This document shows positions 22,455 through 35,449 of a stretch of DNA of 64,000 nucleotides, in pieces. The translations under genes were made by a program, and so were the position numbers. This stretch comes from Diphasiastrum complanatum (Eukaryota > Streptophyta > Lycopodiopsida > Lycopodiales > Lycopodiaceae), in assembly GCA_029204225.1 (NCBI GenBank), contig CM055095.1, positions 44,501,446 through 44,565,445 on the forward strand, written 5' to 3'. The notes beneath the pieces are model-generated. The model searched no databases and was not told where the DNA came from. It was given only the letters and a program-made list of their open reading frames with translations. Position 1 is the stretch's first letter. Every line of letters starts with the position of its first letter.

Positions 22455-22520
<66 letters not shown>
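22455..22520. repeat. (CT)n microsatellite, about 33 units
   Basis: Second long CT run, 150 bases from the first. A short CT stretch also lies at 22320-22333 between them. Confidence 0.95.
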
Positions 22521-22524
<4 letters not shown>

Positions 22525-22808
22525 ACCCTATTTTAAGATCCCAAGTCCAAAAGATCAACCCTAAACCTAACTCAACTAGCTACGCAATTTTGTCCTGATT
22601 CAAATTGAATAAAAAATTTAAAGGCAAGTGAATTGTATGCGATATTGATAATTGAATTATAGATGTTGCGTAGAAGCATGTTTGTATAGATCCACCATTT
22701 TCTCGAATTTCAAACTATAGTAGAGATTAACTGATGATATTTCCAAAGTATGGAAGAGATTAATTTGATGATTGATAGAATATTGCCCTACATGAAGGAC
22801 ACTAAAGT

Positions 22809-23266
22809 CTACAAGCCAATGGTTCCATGTTTTACATGAAGGGTAGGAAGTGTAACACCGGCCATTTGCTTCAAGTTCTTGAAATGGTTGATGTGATTTT
22901 GCAATGAATCACCATTTGTCATCTTGAGGGAGAAGAATCTCCTTCTGAGATGTAGCTTGGAAGCTACGTCGTGCACTTTGTACAATGTGCTCAAGATATC
23001 CCAGAATTTCTTGGAAGTCTGAGCTTCAGACACATGGCCGATTTGCGTGTCTGATATGTTGAGGATGATCTGTGCGAAAGCCTTGCCATCCTTCAGCTTC
23101 CATCGAGAGATTGCAACGTCGTTTGCTTTGGGTCTTGCCTCTACACCTATGACAACATCATACAACTCCTTAGCCATTAGCATGTTTTCATCTTAAATTT
23201 CCACAGATGGTAGTTGGATTCATCAAGCTTGTCCACGACGGAACTGGCTTTCCCTTGGAAATCCAT
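22809..23266 (-). pseudogene. Ty1/copia gag, N-terminal part
   Basis: The minus-strand ATG at 23266 opens MDFQGKASSVVDKLDESNYH and LWKFKM, then a one-base shift leads into MLMAKELYDVVIGVEARPK, FWDILSTLYKV and RRRFFSLKM. This is the copia gag (UBN2-type) N-terminal domain with its SNYHLWKFKM signature. A primer-binding site and the start of an LTR lie 135 bases upstream, as in a complete element. The gag is cut off near 22809 before the zinc knuckle, and no pol follows. The frameshift makes it non-functional. Confidence 0.85.
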
Positions 23267-23401
23267 GTGGAAGTTTAGTATAGGTGATAATAATAACTAT
23301 CAGTGACTTAAGAATGGAAATCGAATGCTATTAATATAACTAGAAAACAATTGTTCTTGGTTGATAGAACCAAGTCCTGTGGAAAGCCTATCAAGCTATA
23401 A

Positions 23402-23418
23402 CAATAGCTCTGATACCA
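23402..23418 (-). promoter_or_regulatory. Primer-binding site, initiator-Met tRNA
   Basis: The minus strand reads TGGTATCAGAGCTATTG, an exact copia-type PBS, immediately inside the LTR that starts at 23419. Confidence 0.9.
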
Positions 23419-23800
23419 TGTCGGAGAATTATATGATATGAAGATGAGATGGATCTGAATGGGTCAAAGAATCGGATCAAAATGATCCACTACCGCACAA
23501 AAGTGGTGGTCGACTGATTCCATCGGTGCATGCACTACAACATCAGTAGGCAAACACAAAGCAGAGCTTGATTGCATGGTTGTTTGCGGAAGCGAAAAGA
23601 GCAAACAATAAGATAAAGCAGTAAGAAAGTTAGACTGAGAGACATGAATAACATAGCACACAATTCTGACAAGAACTCTGAATGCAATAAGAAGACAATG
23701 ATTGATTCAGATTAATGAATGGAAAGACATGTCAAATTGATGCTATGAGCACAAGACAATAGTGGGTGAAACCGTGTGCTCAGGAAGCTAACTCCGCTAT
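23419..23800 (-). repeat. Copia 5' LTR (partial or of unknown right end)
   Basis: Starts TGTCGGAGAATT directly beside the PBS. The right boundary is not certain; a plus-strand RT fragment begins near 23816. No second copy of this LTR was found in the window. Confidence 0.5.
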
Positions 23801-23815
23801 GTAAAAGCTGATAAT

Positions 23816-24020
23816 CAGTCTGAAAAAGTTGACAATCTAAGTAAGCAGTTTGAGATGATTGATCTTGATCTCATGCATTACTGCTTGGGTGTGGAAGTAT
23901 GGCAAAATGAAGATGACATAAGGCTTATCACGCCATGTGAGGTTGATAGAAAATTGTCTCGCTAAGTTGACGCTACTTTGTTCCATCAACTAGTTGGAAT
24001 CTTGAATTTCACAAACTAGC
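23816..24020 (+). pseudogene. Copia reverse transcriptase fragment
   Basis: The plus strand reads NLSKQFEMIDLDLMHYCLGV and EVWQNEDD, then VDATLFHQLVGILNFTN. These match the copia RT region between YVDD and the Y-R-x-L-V-G-S-L-x-Y-L block. It is short and carries at least one stop. Confidence 0.7.
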
Positions 24021-26450
24021 AAATATATCTTTAAAGCAATAATAGTTAAGTTTGAAAATCTTTCTGAGCTCATGCTTCATTATACTGGACAATCAGGAAA
24101 GCTTGAATTGGATGGTGAAATGATACCTCAGGTTTAAGTAGATCCATATTGGAAGATAATAAGATTGAGCTTTATAGGCCATGCCTTATTTGCAGTGAAA
24201 AGGTTGTATTGTAGACCCCAAAACTGATGGTTCATGATGTTGAATGTGATTGGATTGCAAGTTGAATATACTCGTACAAGCCCACGAAAAATTGATACCT
24301 GTTGCATGTGGAATAATCAACAAAAGGGATTGGAGACTTTCTAGCCATCCAACAAAGACTTTATGATGACCTAGTGTATCCAGTGTTGTCCCTCCAAGCT
24401 GACCAAGCTTTACTAGAGCTCGTTCACAAAAGGGTGAAAATGCACACCAACCTCTCTCAACGATCTGTCTATTTTAGAATGAGTTACAACAGTAATGTCT
24501 CTTCTATCACTAGGCACCTCTCCTAATTTTGTAAATCATAAAACCCTAAAAGCTATTCACTCCCTTCACAACATATAACCTTGTGCACTTCATTCTCAAG
24601 TCTCCTTGGGCCCAATCAGGTTTGCACCTAATTGGCCCTCTCTTCCCATAAAAGACGTGAACAAAATTTGATGGAGCTATAATCGATGACCCAAAAGTGA
24701 TCATTTTGATTTGTTAACCCCAAAGGGTATAATGATATGATACCTTTTGGATACTTGATAGCAACAATTGACATGCTTTGTGTTTTGAAATGTTTTATGG
24801 TAACATCATGTATTGGCAATCTTAATGGAAAAATTAGAACCTATATTAAGATTGTTTTAAACATGAGTTGATTTCAGAACATTCATATTTTCTTTTGAAA
24901 ATTGAAGTAATAAGATTGTCTTGAATATAGGTTCCTTTCAAAATAATTAATATTCTACATTCTGAAAATTGTGAGAATCATTAAAAAGACCTGGTTTTGA
25001 TTGCTTAATATCTGGTTTTCCTTTTCTGGAAAGGAAGGATGAGTAAATTTTGTTTCGAGCAGTTAAATCTCTTGTTTTTGCTTATGGAACCAAAGTAATC
25101 ACTATGTAAAAAGTTGCTATAAGATTAACCGTGGAACACTACAAAAGTTGCTTGTTTGTACTTTTGTAGTTCATAAAACATATAACTTGCTTTCATTTGT
25201 TCATTTCTTTGGGTTGTAGGTTGTTGTTGATACTAATGTCATTCTTGGCATTCCAGATTCAAATGGGTAGCACAAACATAAGAGTTGGTTCAACCATCTG
25301 TGGGGCCAGGGAGTACCCAGCAAAGTAGTAGAGAGATATTGTATTAGAGCCCTGTCAACAAGCACAACAATTTCAAATCAAGGATCTGAAGTATATGTGA
25401 GTATATTTAGTTATGGGTTTGGATCTAAAGGCTCTTTCTAGCTATAGAATTCAGTCAAAAAGTTTAAAGGGAGATCACTCGAGTAAATAACATTTTGACT
25501 GCACTTCTCATTCTTAAGGCCTTTAGTTCGGGAATGCAAAGTCATTATTGCCATTAGTTTTTATCTTCAACACACTAATCTTGCTTTTATGGTTATGGAT
25601 TTGGTTTAGGTTTAGGATTCTTGTTAGTACATATATGTGTATGTTGAAGTGAGCACGGATTCCCAGTGAAGTCTTGTTTTTTTGGTATACCACCTGGCTT
25701 TCCAGTAAAAGTGGAACAAATTCTTTTCTTACCTCGGCATCAAGGGAGAAAAAGTGCACATCATGTTCAAGAGGACATAATTATTTATGGTGGATACAAT
25801 TAATATTGTAATGCACAACATTCTTCAATGGCTGTGAAAGAAGTGCCACCTCATAAATTAATTTTTTGTCGTCTAGTCTTTGTGTACGTCTGTTCATTGA
25901 AGATCTTTAACCAAGACTTGTCAATTTCAGGAGTCATGTCCACCATTTTATTGGTCTTAATGGATACACACTTCTTGGAAAGGTCAATTTCCAAAATGTT
26001 GTGATGTTGTTTCTAAGAGGCTAAAAATTATTAATGTTCATTGACTCTAAAATTCATCCACATGAAACTGGACAATTCAGAATGAGCATTGCCTATTGAT
26101 AGTCATAGTCATGCAAAATGTTTGGACGTTTACACTCGTTTTTGTGATTTACTTGGCTTTTTCATTCTTGAATGCCCCTTTTATCGTACCGGTTTGATCA
26201 CTAATGTTGAGTTTGGTTACCAAAACGTTACTGCTAGTTAAGCTACGTAACAACCAGAAACTCAAAAAAGAAAACAAGAGAGGCTTGATGAGGAAATGGC
26301 CATAGAACAGCCAGCTTCGTGGGCTGTTTATATATTCAAATGGGAAGATTACATGCCAAGAAATAGCTACTACAGATTGACAAGCTGACAGGGATTGCTG
26401 ATGTCAAGAAACACAAGAAACACAAATGTGTTTTGTTTGACACCTACTAT
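24021..26450. other. Intergenic AT-rich region, nothing recognised
   Basis: No open frame with a recognisable domain, no LTR boundary and no RNA gene were found. Decayed copia sequence from the preceding RT fragment may continue to about 24330, too weak to call. Confidence 0.4.
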
Positions 26451-26608
26451 CACCTACATGTAGACTCCACACTTCACACACCATTTGTGTGTGGTCTACG
26501 CAGCTATACATGGACTGTGATTAAACAAGCTTTCACTTACATGTAGACTCTACATCTTCAAACACCATTCTGTGTGGTCTACGTAGCTATACATGGACTA
26601 TGAATTTT
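26451..26608. repeat. Tandem duplication of about 83 bp
   Basis: TACATGTAGACTCCACA at 26455 recurs as TACATGTAGACTCTACA at about 26538. Both continue through ACACCAT..TGTGTGGTCTACG and AGCTATACATGGACT. The copies are diverged by a few substitutions and small indels. Confidence 0.8.
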
Positions 26609-26658
26609 GATTTTTAATTTTAGTGATACCTACAAGAAGCTAAATACATTATTAAATT

Positions 26659-26940
26659 CTAAAGAGCTACTACTACTTCCTCTTCTTCAGCTAACATGGT
26701 AGCTTTTTGATTTGTTTTCTCATCATAGGCCTTCTTCCAGCACTTCCTTGCAAAATGGCCAATTTTTTCACAGTAGTTGCACTTGGCTCCTTCCTCCTTG
26801 TTGTGCTCTCCCTTGCTCTTGAATGGATTTCTCTTGCTTGCCACATAAAGGGCAGTGTCATGCCCATTGTGATAGCCTTCAGAGGATAGATCTTCTTTTC
26901 TTGGAGCAGAGTTGCCTTGATGCTTGTAATGTCATGAGTA
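26659..26940 (-). pseudogene. Copia gag zinc-knuckle fragment
   Basis: The minus strand reads CNYCEKIGHFARKCWKK, a CCHC zinc knuckle, followed by a charged tail and a stop at 26659. It is preceded by SKRNPFKSKGEHNKE. This is the C-terminal part of a copia gag. It is not co-linear with the gag N-terminus at 22809-23266, because it lies upstream of it on the same strand, so it is a separate remnant. Confidence 0.75.
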
Positions 26941-29900
26941 TGACCAATGCTTCCTTAACAATGAATTATGATATTCATATGTACAGGATGAAACTGTTTT
27001 GTACGTATGTAGGGAATGCGGGACCTCCAGAAGTGCTAGTGAGATGATGTGCCATGTGCTTCTCATAATCTAATAAGTGCAGCCTACTAAAGAAATGGAA
27101 ATGCACTTATGTGCACATCATTGAAAAAAAATTATACTCTTCCAAACATGCCAATATTGTACAAAACTTAAAAAGCTAATAGAATTTGTGAAAGTGTTGC
27201 AGAAGAATTTTATTCAAGCTAATTATTCAAAACTCGTTGTTTTCTTTTTTCCTTTTTCTTTTTTGTTTTTTGTGGACACCACCCTTGTGAGGCTTGGGTT
27301 TGACCTTGGGTGGTCAACCAAGAACCCTCTATTATCGCACCACACCACACATGCGTGGATTGCATTTTTTTTTTAAGAAGCACATCCATAATTGTATTTG
27401 CTGGTGCAAGTAACTGCTTTGTTAGACATTAACAATATGTAAGATCTCCAATTGTTGTCAGTAGACATGATCCTAGATACGAGTATGGGGAATGGCAACA
27501 TGTATCTTCAACATAAAAAGCAGTGCCTTCTTTGTTGATTTGTCAAATCTAGGAGTTCCTTTCCCCTTTTAGAGGGATTGAGTAGAAATTACTAGCTAGA
27601 CAAAATGAAGTTCACATGTTTGGATGTGGTTGACATTCGTTTCCAATTTTTTTCCCTAATGGCTTGTATGAGAATCGTTTCAACAAAATTATAGGTTTCA
27701 TTTGTGACATCCTAACCTGGAACATGTGAAAGTTGAACAAATGAAATTACACATTTCATACATGTCTTTTTACTTTGATTGTAAGAAAATCTTTGTCTTG
27801 ATAGAGATATGGTTCTTGCTCCAATCCTATTAATGTACAATATCTTTTCCTTGCTAGAGTATTGCTTATTTTATGTCTTTTGGAATTTCTAACACCTAGT
27901 GTAACTTTTAGAAAGGGCTTCAACAGATGTTAAAAGTTGCTTTGATTGATGATAATTGCCAGCTAGACACTTTTATTGATAAAACTACATGATTAACCAT
28001 GCAAACATTTTGTAGGAAAGCACATGGCAATCACAATAATAATGATTGTATTGTATAAATTTTTGAGTTTTTGGGAACCATAGAATTTGAACAGCAAAGC
28101 CTTGCAATATTCAGGAGCCAACCTTGACCATAGATTATGATATGAGCCATACACTTTAAGAAATTTTCAATCCACAAACTTTTGTATGGTTCAATTATCC
28201 AACATTGACGTATTTCCTAAGTACATGATGGACAACAACACAAACTTTTCCATTCATTTGTGTGATGAGGTTATTAATGTGACTTTTATTAGAAAAATGA
28301 AGGTTGGTTTGCTAATCTCAACATGTAAGTACATCTACATCCCATGAAATTTATCTAAAAAGCTTGGGAAAAGATTGGATTGAGTCACTTGCACAAAAAA
28401 GTATCTACATTGTAATTTTATTTAATATCAAAACACAACTTGTTGTGGTGGTTGCATTGGCTATAACTTAGAAATTGCCATAATTCTCTAGAATCACAAG
28501 TGCCGTGTCTAAATCGTGTCACATCAAGTTGAAAGCAACATTTATAATCATTTTTCATTATTGTAAATACTTTTGGCAATTAACTTTGAATCATTCATAA
28601 CTTAGCATTAGCAATTGCAACAAACTTTGTCTTCATCTTCATGACCCTAAACCTTAGGACACCCCTTTGAATTTTAAAGTAATTATTTCAAGTATCTAGG
28701 CATTATTTATTAACAATAATAAAAATAGTGCATTGTGAAATACCATAAAACTTGGCAGTTCCTAAAATTCAATTAACAACATTAGAGCCAATCTAAGACA
28801 ATTTTCATTAAGATAGCATGTAACAAGTCTTCAACAATAAAAGTGGCACCTTCTCTAGACATAGTAAGGGGGCCATTCTTTACCACTAAAGTGCTTATTA
28901 AAAAAAAACATCAAAAAGTCTTTATATTGGAATCAAATGAGCCTTAATAACCTAATATTAGCCATATTTATGTCATCAAAAATTCTGTGAACACAACCTT
29001 TTTCCAGGCAGATGGACAATTATTTCATCAACAATTTGGTGCATTTATATGCTGAATGCAAGTGAAGAGATCCAATGCATAGACCATCACATTTTTGTTT
29101 GATTATTGGCTGCTATTTGAGCATAAAAGTGTAGCTCAAATTTTAGCCTTAATGAGTAGTGTTATGCATGTTTTGAAACATGATTTTAGCTTCTTAGAAG
29201 ATGTGTTTTTGGCTGTCTGTGAGTACATTATATTGGTGGATCTAGGGGCATTTTAGTCACCAATTTGATAGGTCCTTTGCATCCTTCAATAGGTGGCCAA
29301 AATATTGAAAGCATGCGTTTTTGCATCTGTTAGCTACAATATATTGTAGACCTTCAAATGTGTTTTTGATGATACACACCCACCAATGATATTTCAGATC
29401 TACCACCACAGTTTCTAGACATGGAAGGGGTGTTTTCTGACCCTTTTTTCAATTAGATTTCAATTTTGTTTCATTTTGTATAAAGAACCACATACAATCC
29501 ATAAGTTGCAACAATTTAGTTCCATCGAAATTTGTCCGGTATTGTCCACAACCCCCCTCATGGCCACAATTTCACAGTTCAATGGTTTATGTGCAGAGTT
29601 ACGGAGCCAACACTAGTCTTAAGCTGGCACTCTAGAATATTGTGGCCATTAAATTCAATTTAGCCAATTTTGCTCACATCTTTTGGTGGTGTCAACGATT
29701 GCCATATGGCATTTTACTTTTGCTAATTTATGCTTTACAATTCCATTGATTTATTGCTTTCTAAACAAATTATTGAATTGCATTAATTATTGCTTAATTG
29801 ACTCACCTAAAATCTATAAGCTTCACGTAAATGAGTACATAAATTCAAGAGGGAAGCCAATTAGATTTGATTATTGATATGTTGATGGGACCATCTTAGT

Positions 29901-30069
29901 GATGGCAGTTAGTTCTTTATCTTTCTTGTCACTCAATTATCGACAAAAAATGTCTCTGTTGAGCATAATACTCTATATATAACAGTTCAGGCTTACTCTT
30001 AAATATTATGACTTATTCTCAATACTATTTTTTGAAAATCCTAAAATTGGACTTTCTGAGTGTTCAATG
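26941..30069. other. Long AT-rich region, nothing recognised
   Basis: About 3.1 kb with no open frame above 65 codons of recognisable content, no LTR ends, no tRNA-like structure and no clear tandem repeat. It may be old decayed transposon DNA. Confidence 0.4.
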
Positions 30070-31883
30070 TAGACAAACGACGTGAATATTTGCGAATCCT
30101 TGTCAACTTCAAAATTCCAAAATGACAAACATAATAAGTATGGATCTACTTTCGACGAACAACGAATCAACGGCAGGTCTGAAGATGCGGATGTTGCAGT
30201 TCAACAACTACAGTATGATAGAAACGATCAACTTCCTCTATTACCCAGAAGAACTTCAAGAACTAGCATACCACCCAACCGGTATATCGATGAGTCTACA
30301 GCCTACCTTGTTCAGGAACCGACGTCTGTCAAAGAGGCACTCAGTCAGCTTGATTCCGATCTTTGGAAAGAAGCTATGTTATCAAGAACCAGACATGGAC
30401 GATTGTGGAATTACCTGCTAGTAGAAACATAGTTGATTGCAAAAGGATTTTCAAAGTCAAGTACAATGCAGATGGAAGCATCAACAGAAGAAAAGCACGA
30501 CTTGTCGCTAGAGGATTTTCTCAGGTATACAATGTCGATTACAATGAAACTTTCAGTCCAGTAGTCAAACATTCTTCTATTCAACTTTTGCTATCATTTG
30601 CCGCTGCAGGAGATTTGGAAATACATCAAATGGATGTACAGACAACATATCTAAATGGAGTTATCAAAGAAGACATTTACATGGTGCAACCCAAAGGTTA
30701 TATTATCGAGGGTAAACACAATCATGTGTGCAAACTCCATAAGGCACTTTATGGCTTGAAGCAATCTGCTCAAGCATGGTTTCAGGATCAATACTTTTCT
30801 TATTGATCATGGCTACATACCTAGCTCTTCAGATTCAAACATTTACTTCAAAGCAGTGCAGCAGTCTTTTATCATTATCACTTTATATGTGGATGATACA
30901 TTGCTTTTCAGCAACAATACCGATATGATAGAAGAAGCTAAAATAGTGCTATCTTTCGAATTCGACATGGCCGATCTGAACGAAGCTCATTTTTGCCTTG
31001 ATATATAAATCCACAAAGACAGAGAACAAAAGTTGATCTACATTACACAACAGAGGTGTATCTACAACATTTTAGTCAGATATAATCTGATTAATTGCAA
31101 AGTATCTCTCTCGCCAATGGAACCAGGACTCAAATTGTCAAAGGACCAGTGTCCCCAAACAATTTATGAGAAGCAACAGATGCGTGAGTATCCTTACCAT
31201 TCTATTATAGGATATCTTATGTACGCCATGATCTGTATCAGGCCAGACATAGCTTCTGCAGTCAGCTCTCTCAGTTAGTTTATGGTTAATCCTGGTATAG
31301 CACATTGGAAGGCTCTTATCAGAGTCGTGAGATATCATTGAGCTACTATGGACTTTTGCATTTGTTATGGAACAGTCGGCAACGACAAAATCAATTTTCT
31401 CAGTAGTTATACAGAAGCAAGTTGGGTAGGAGATGTAGACACTCGTAAACCTACTTCGGGATTTACATTCTTCCTCAACAATGGTCAATTTCTTGGAACA
31501 GTTGCAAGCAATCTTTGATAGCTCTATCTTCCACAGAATCAGAGTATATTGCAGCCTCTCAAACTACAAAGGAAGCAATTTGATTGAGAAACTTACTCTT
31601 AGATATCGGTCTGAATCAATATGCCCCGATGACATTATTTTTTGATAATCAAAGAGCCATCGTTGTATCAGCCAACCCTAGATTTCATTCTAGGAGTAAG
31701 CACATTGAACTGAAGTACCATTTCATCAGAAGCAAAATTCTCAACAAAGAGGTCAGATTGCAATATTGTAGAACGCAAGATATGACAGATGATATTTTTA
31801 CCAAAGCATTAAATTTGTATACACACAGAAGATTATGTGTAGAACTAAGTTTGAAGGTCAAGGCATTCAAGGATTCAGATTAA
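30070..31883 (+). pseudogene. Ty1/copia pol relic (reverse transcriptase and RNase H)
   Basis: Plus-strand pieces in family order: RTSIPPNRYIDES and LWKEAM; then CKRIFKVKYNADGSINRRKA and VARGFSQVYNVDYNETFSPV; HQMDVQTTYLNGV; LHKALYGLKQSAQAWFQ; YVDDTLLFSNNTD; the RNase H segment EASWVGDVDTRKPTSGF; and SKHIELKYHFIRSKI with DIFTKAL. The YVDD box is intact, but there are several stops and frameshifts, and everything 5' of RT (gag, protease, integrase) is missing. A GGGGGAG polypurine tract (31884-31890) and the start of a 3' LTR follow directly. It is closest to the RT fragment at 13540-14090. Confidence 0.9.
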
Positions 31884-31890
31884 GGGGGAG

Positions 31891-32051
31891 TGTTGAATTA
31901 TTCTCCTTCTTACTAATCGAATAGTTGGTTTTAATCTTCATCCGTTGTTTGTCCAGTTTTGCAAATTTTTCCATCTTTTTACAGTCTATAGTTTTACAAG
32001 TGTTTTTACACAGTCTGCAGAAATAGACGGAGTTTTACCACAATGTCCTTT
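31891..32051 (+). repeat. Copia 3' LTR, first 160 bases
   Basis: TGTTGAATTATTCTCC follows the polypurine tract of the copia relic. The LTR is cut off at 32051, where a GyA gypsy LTR begins, so the gypsy element inserted into it. The five bases before the junction are CCTTT; the other side of this insertion was not found. Confidence 0.75.
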
Positions 32052-32797
32052 TGTAGTGGGTTTCTTTCCTTGCCTAATCTCAACCCAAGATCTAATCAAT
32101 CTAGCATCAAGAGACGAAGTTAGTTGTCACGCATAGATTCGTTCTCATGAGAGCGATAATATAGTTCAGATTTCTGCATGAATGGAAGATTCACATCTAA
32201 CTCTAACATCCATTAACCCTAGCATTAACACTACATCCACTAACACTAGATCCATAGTGAAGATAGCTTACTCTTTCTCTCTCTCCCTTTCTCCCTCATA
32301 AAAAGTATAAAAACATGCAATCCCAATAACAATCAGATCTAGCAATTAGTAAAACACAAATAAGCATGAGAGATGGAGGAAAAGTGATAGAGAGCAAGGA
32401 CATTCATCAATCCATTTCACAAGAGAACCAATCTGCTTTATTGAAATGAGAAAATGGACATGTGTAGGAACTCGAGTTGGTCCCTTTTTATAGTAGAGAG
32501 GAGGACCTTGGCCTCTGAATCCTATTGGTCCATTTCTGCCTCTCTAATTATTCAAATTTAAAAAAGAGTGGGAACCATCCAAATTGGAGGGAAACTCAAC
32601 TTTATTCACTAACTTGACATTTAGGCCCTGCGACATTAAAAGTCCTACAGAAAAAGGCCTGAAGTCCTTTTATTGACTTTCTAATTAATCAAATAACTAT
32701 GTGATCATCGGTTTGGACTTACACATGTAGGGTACCAAATCCCTCTCACTTATTAACTAGGGTTAGGGTTGCCTTGGGATCCACAAACCCTCCAACA
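32052..32797 (-). repeat. GyA LTR, left
   Basis: Plus strand begins TGTAGTGGGTTTCTTTCC and ends CCCTCCAACA; minus strand TGTTGGAGG to CACTACA. It aligns along its length with 36640-37377, with scattered substitutions and a few indels such as an extra CT-rich stretch near 32276-32296. Confidence 0.9.
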
Positions 32798-32847
32798 GTA
32801 TCCCCCACCAAAACTGGTGGCGGTCCCATGACACCTGCGAGATGCAG

Positions 32848-34860
32848 TTATTAGGGACTTTTATTGGCTTCACGACGAATCTTTATTAAATGATATTGCA
32901 CCTTCTGCATAAAATCGAGTTGAGCAGTGTTAAAATCCAAATTATGCGACAAAAAACAATGATGAGCTCCATCAATCCACTTGGAAGTTGTCCAGGACGT
33001 GAAGCGAGATTCCCAGGAGCCTCCATCATTGTTGCACAAAAATATAGTTGAGCAACCGGCAGCTAATCCTTGATATTCTGTGAGGCCATTGGCTTATTTG
33101 GATCGAATGCCAAAGGAGGAAGACAATCATCCCATCTGGTTGCCACTGATGTCAACATACTTAAATCTTTCGCAGACAGTGCCGATTGTCTTACTGTCGG
33201 ATCGGAAGAGTGTATATACTCCCGCTGGTATGCTTGTAGGGCCCGACGGAAATCCACTGGTATCGTCCAACTGTATGGCTGATGGATGATTGGCCAATTG
33301 GGCATATGGATTGTAATTTTGTCCATAGCCAATCCCAAATCTTTCCATTTATTTCTTCACGGCATTGGTACATAATACGGATCTACCCGCAATTGATGAC
33401 GGCTGGCCACATAACTCCTAATAGATTCCTGAGTTTTCTCAAAAATGGTAACTCTCCAAGCCGGCTGCTCTCCCAATGCGGGTATTTTGTCCAATTCTTT
33501 GCCGGCCTCTATTTCAGACGTCTTAAATTTAAGGACCCAACCACCACGTGAGGACTCATGCGGATGTTGCGCTAGAAAACTCTAAATCGGGTCCTCGACA
33601 CTTATTGGCCTTCTGAATAATGGTTTGGTCCTTGATGAAGATGAACCTGCTTGCACTGCCTGTGATGTTGTTCTTCAATGTCTGGAGCTCCATCCTGGTC
33701 CATGCCCGAATTCAGCCCTGTATCCATTGGTATTGCAGCTTGGTGCATAGGGGAGAATTGCGGCATGACCGGCATTGCGATTTGAGGTCCAGCTTCCAAC
33801 ACTTGAGCGACAGGTTTTTCATAGGCACTGATGGTTGCTTTAGCCTTTGCCAACTCAGTTGAAGCTGCTCCTTTGAACCTGTCAAAGCGGCCTTGGAATC
33901 CCTGAAGCGCCACTTTCTAAGTCTCAAATTTTTTGAACAAATACACGATCTTCGTTGGAGTTACCGGATGATCTAATATTTGTGTTTGGAGATACACATC
34001 ATACTCAAGGGTGGTCGCATCCAATTCACCTTGGAGACATGTGCGATCTTGCTCCGCCATTTGTAGTTGACCTTGTAGCAGCTGCACTTGTTGCTTTGCA
34101 TCTTGCACGGCCTTGTCCACCTAATCTTGTGCGGTTGTCAGGGCATTCTGCAGGGAGCTGACGTATTCTTCAAGGCAATCAGCCTATTGTTGTGCCGTCT
34201 TCTTTTCAGCTTCGGATTTTTTTTTCATGTTGCTTGGAAATCTACAATTCTCTGTCCAACTGAATAATCTTCTGGCTGATAAGCGTGTTTTCCGATCCCA
34301 TATCCGAGATTCTCTACTCCAGTTCTTTTTTCTTATCCAACATAGACTGGATCACTTGCACAAGGTTGGAGACCAAACCGAAAGCATCACCAGAATCTAC
34401 TATTGTGGAGGTGGTAGCAACAGAAGGACCTGATGGTACTGTCCTTGGTTGGCGTAAAATAGGTGCTGGTAATTTTTCTTCTTCAAAAAGATCTTCCTCT
34501 TCATAGCCCTCAGACACTGTGGCGTTCGAACTGCTTCGATGATTTCACACTTGCTCGACCTGAAGTGTGGCTAGTGCGGTTTTAGCTTGACGTTGCTGAG
34601 ATTGCTGGCATGAATCTTCAACATCAACAATAGTATCATGGAATTGTTCAAATCCTCTTCCAGGGGATTGGAGTTCAAAGGGCACAGGGCTCTAGGTCAT
34701 TTCAAAAACTTCGGAGGCCCCAAGGGGGTCAAAATCATCAAACATATTTATAAAGTACTATGTGTTTGGGAAAACAACTTTTGTGTGCAGGGGTGAGGCG
34801 GCCTAGGCAGCTGTGATAGGCATGGTAGTCCCAATGGTCACAGATTGTCCTTGAGTGGAA
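32848..34860 (-). pseudogene. GyA coiled-coil 3' ORF, copy 1
   Basis: Same protein as the copy at 37418-39676, in several frames: LFEEEKLPAPILRQPRTVPS near 34450, a Gln-rich coiled coil (AVQDAKQQVQLLQGQLQMAE) near 34060, FQGRFDRFKGAASTELAKAK near 33870, and C-terminal SWESRFTSWTTSKWIDGAHH ending about 50 bases from the LTR. Frameshifts and stops break it. Function is unknown; its place between pol and the 3' LTR is where some plant gypsy lineages carry an extra ORF. Confidence 0.65.
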
Positions 34861-35430
34861 GCAGAGGCGAGGGAAGCATCAGAGACGGGGGGAATAGGAA
34901 GTCAGTGCGAGTAGTAGCAGGGGGTGGCAACATAGCTGACGATGTCTGCCTAGTATGACGTCGTGACGCGGAAGGCGAGTCAGAAATGAGAATCTCATTG
35001 CGTGGATAACGTCGACTATGTGAACTGGAGGCTTGGTGAGATGACTCAGCCGGTGCTTCTTCATAAACCGAAAGCATAGAATCCAGGTGAAAGCCATGGA
35101 TTTTGTTTTCAAAGTGTGAGGTCGCTAGGAGAGATAACAAAGAGCCAGTAGTGAACTGCTACTTGGTATTGCTCTTAATGGCTCGTTTAACAATCTCCCA
35201 ATCAGTATGCTCAGTTTCATCTTGATTATAATACCAGTCTTGCGCTGCACCAGCTAAGGCCATAGAAAAAAAATTTGGTTTATCTTGAGAAATTTTTTTG
35301 CCATAGACTTCACAAGATTTAGCATAGATCTGAAGAAATCTAACTGGATCTGTTAATCCAAACGCGGTGCTCTTCTAACTATGATTGGATTGACTTCTTG
35401 AGGAGCACCTCCAAGGGCAGCCATCTTCAC
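34861..35430 (-). pseudogene. GyA gag N-terminal fragment and adjoining unknown sequence
   Basis: The minus strand starts near 35425 with MAALGGAPQEVNPIIVRRAP and continues MALAGAAQDWYYNQDETE and DWEIVKRAI, a gypsy gag start. It stops matching gag near 35150 and runs into a Ser/Arg-rich open stretch (35140-34838), not recognised, before the 3' ORF begins. The junction marks the deletion that removed the rest of gag and all of pol. Confidence 0.6.
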
Positions 35431-35449
35431 AGATTTAAATCAAACAGAC

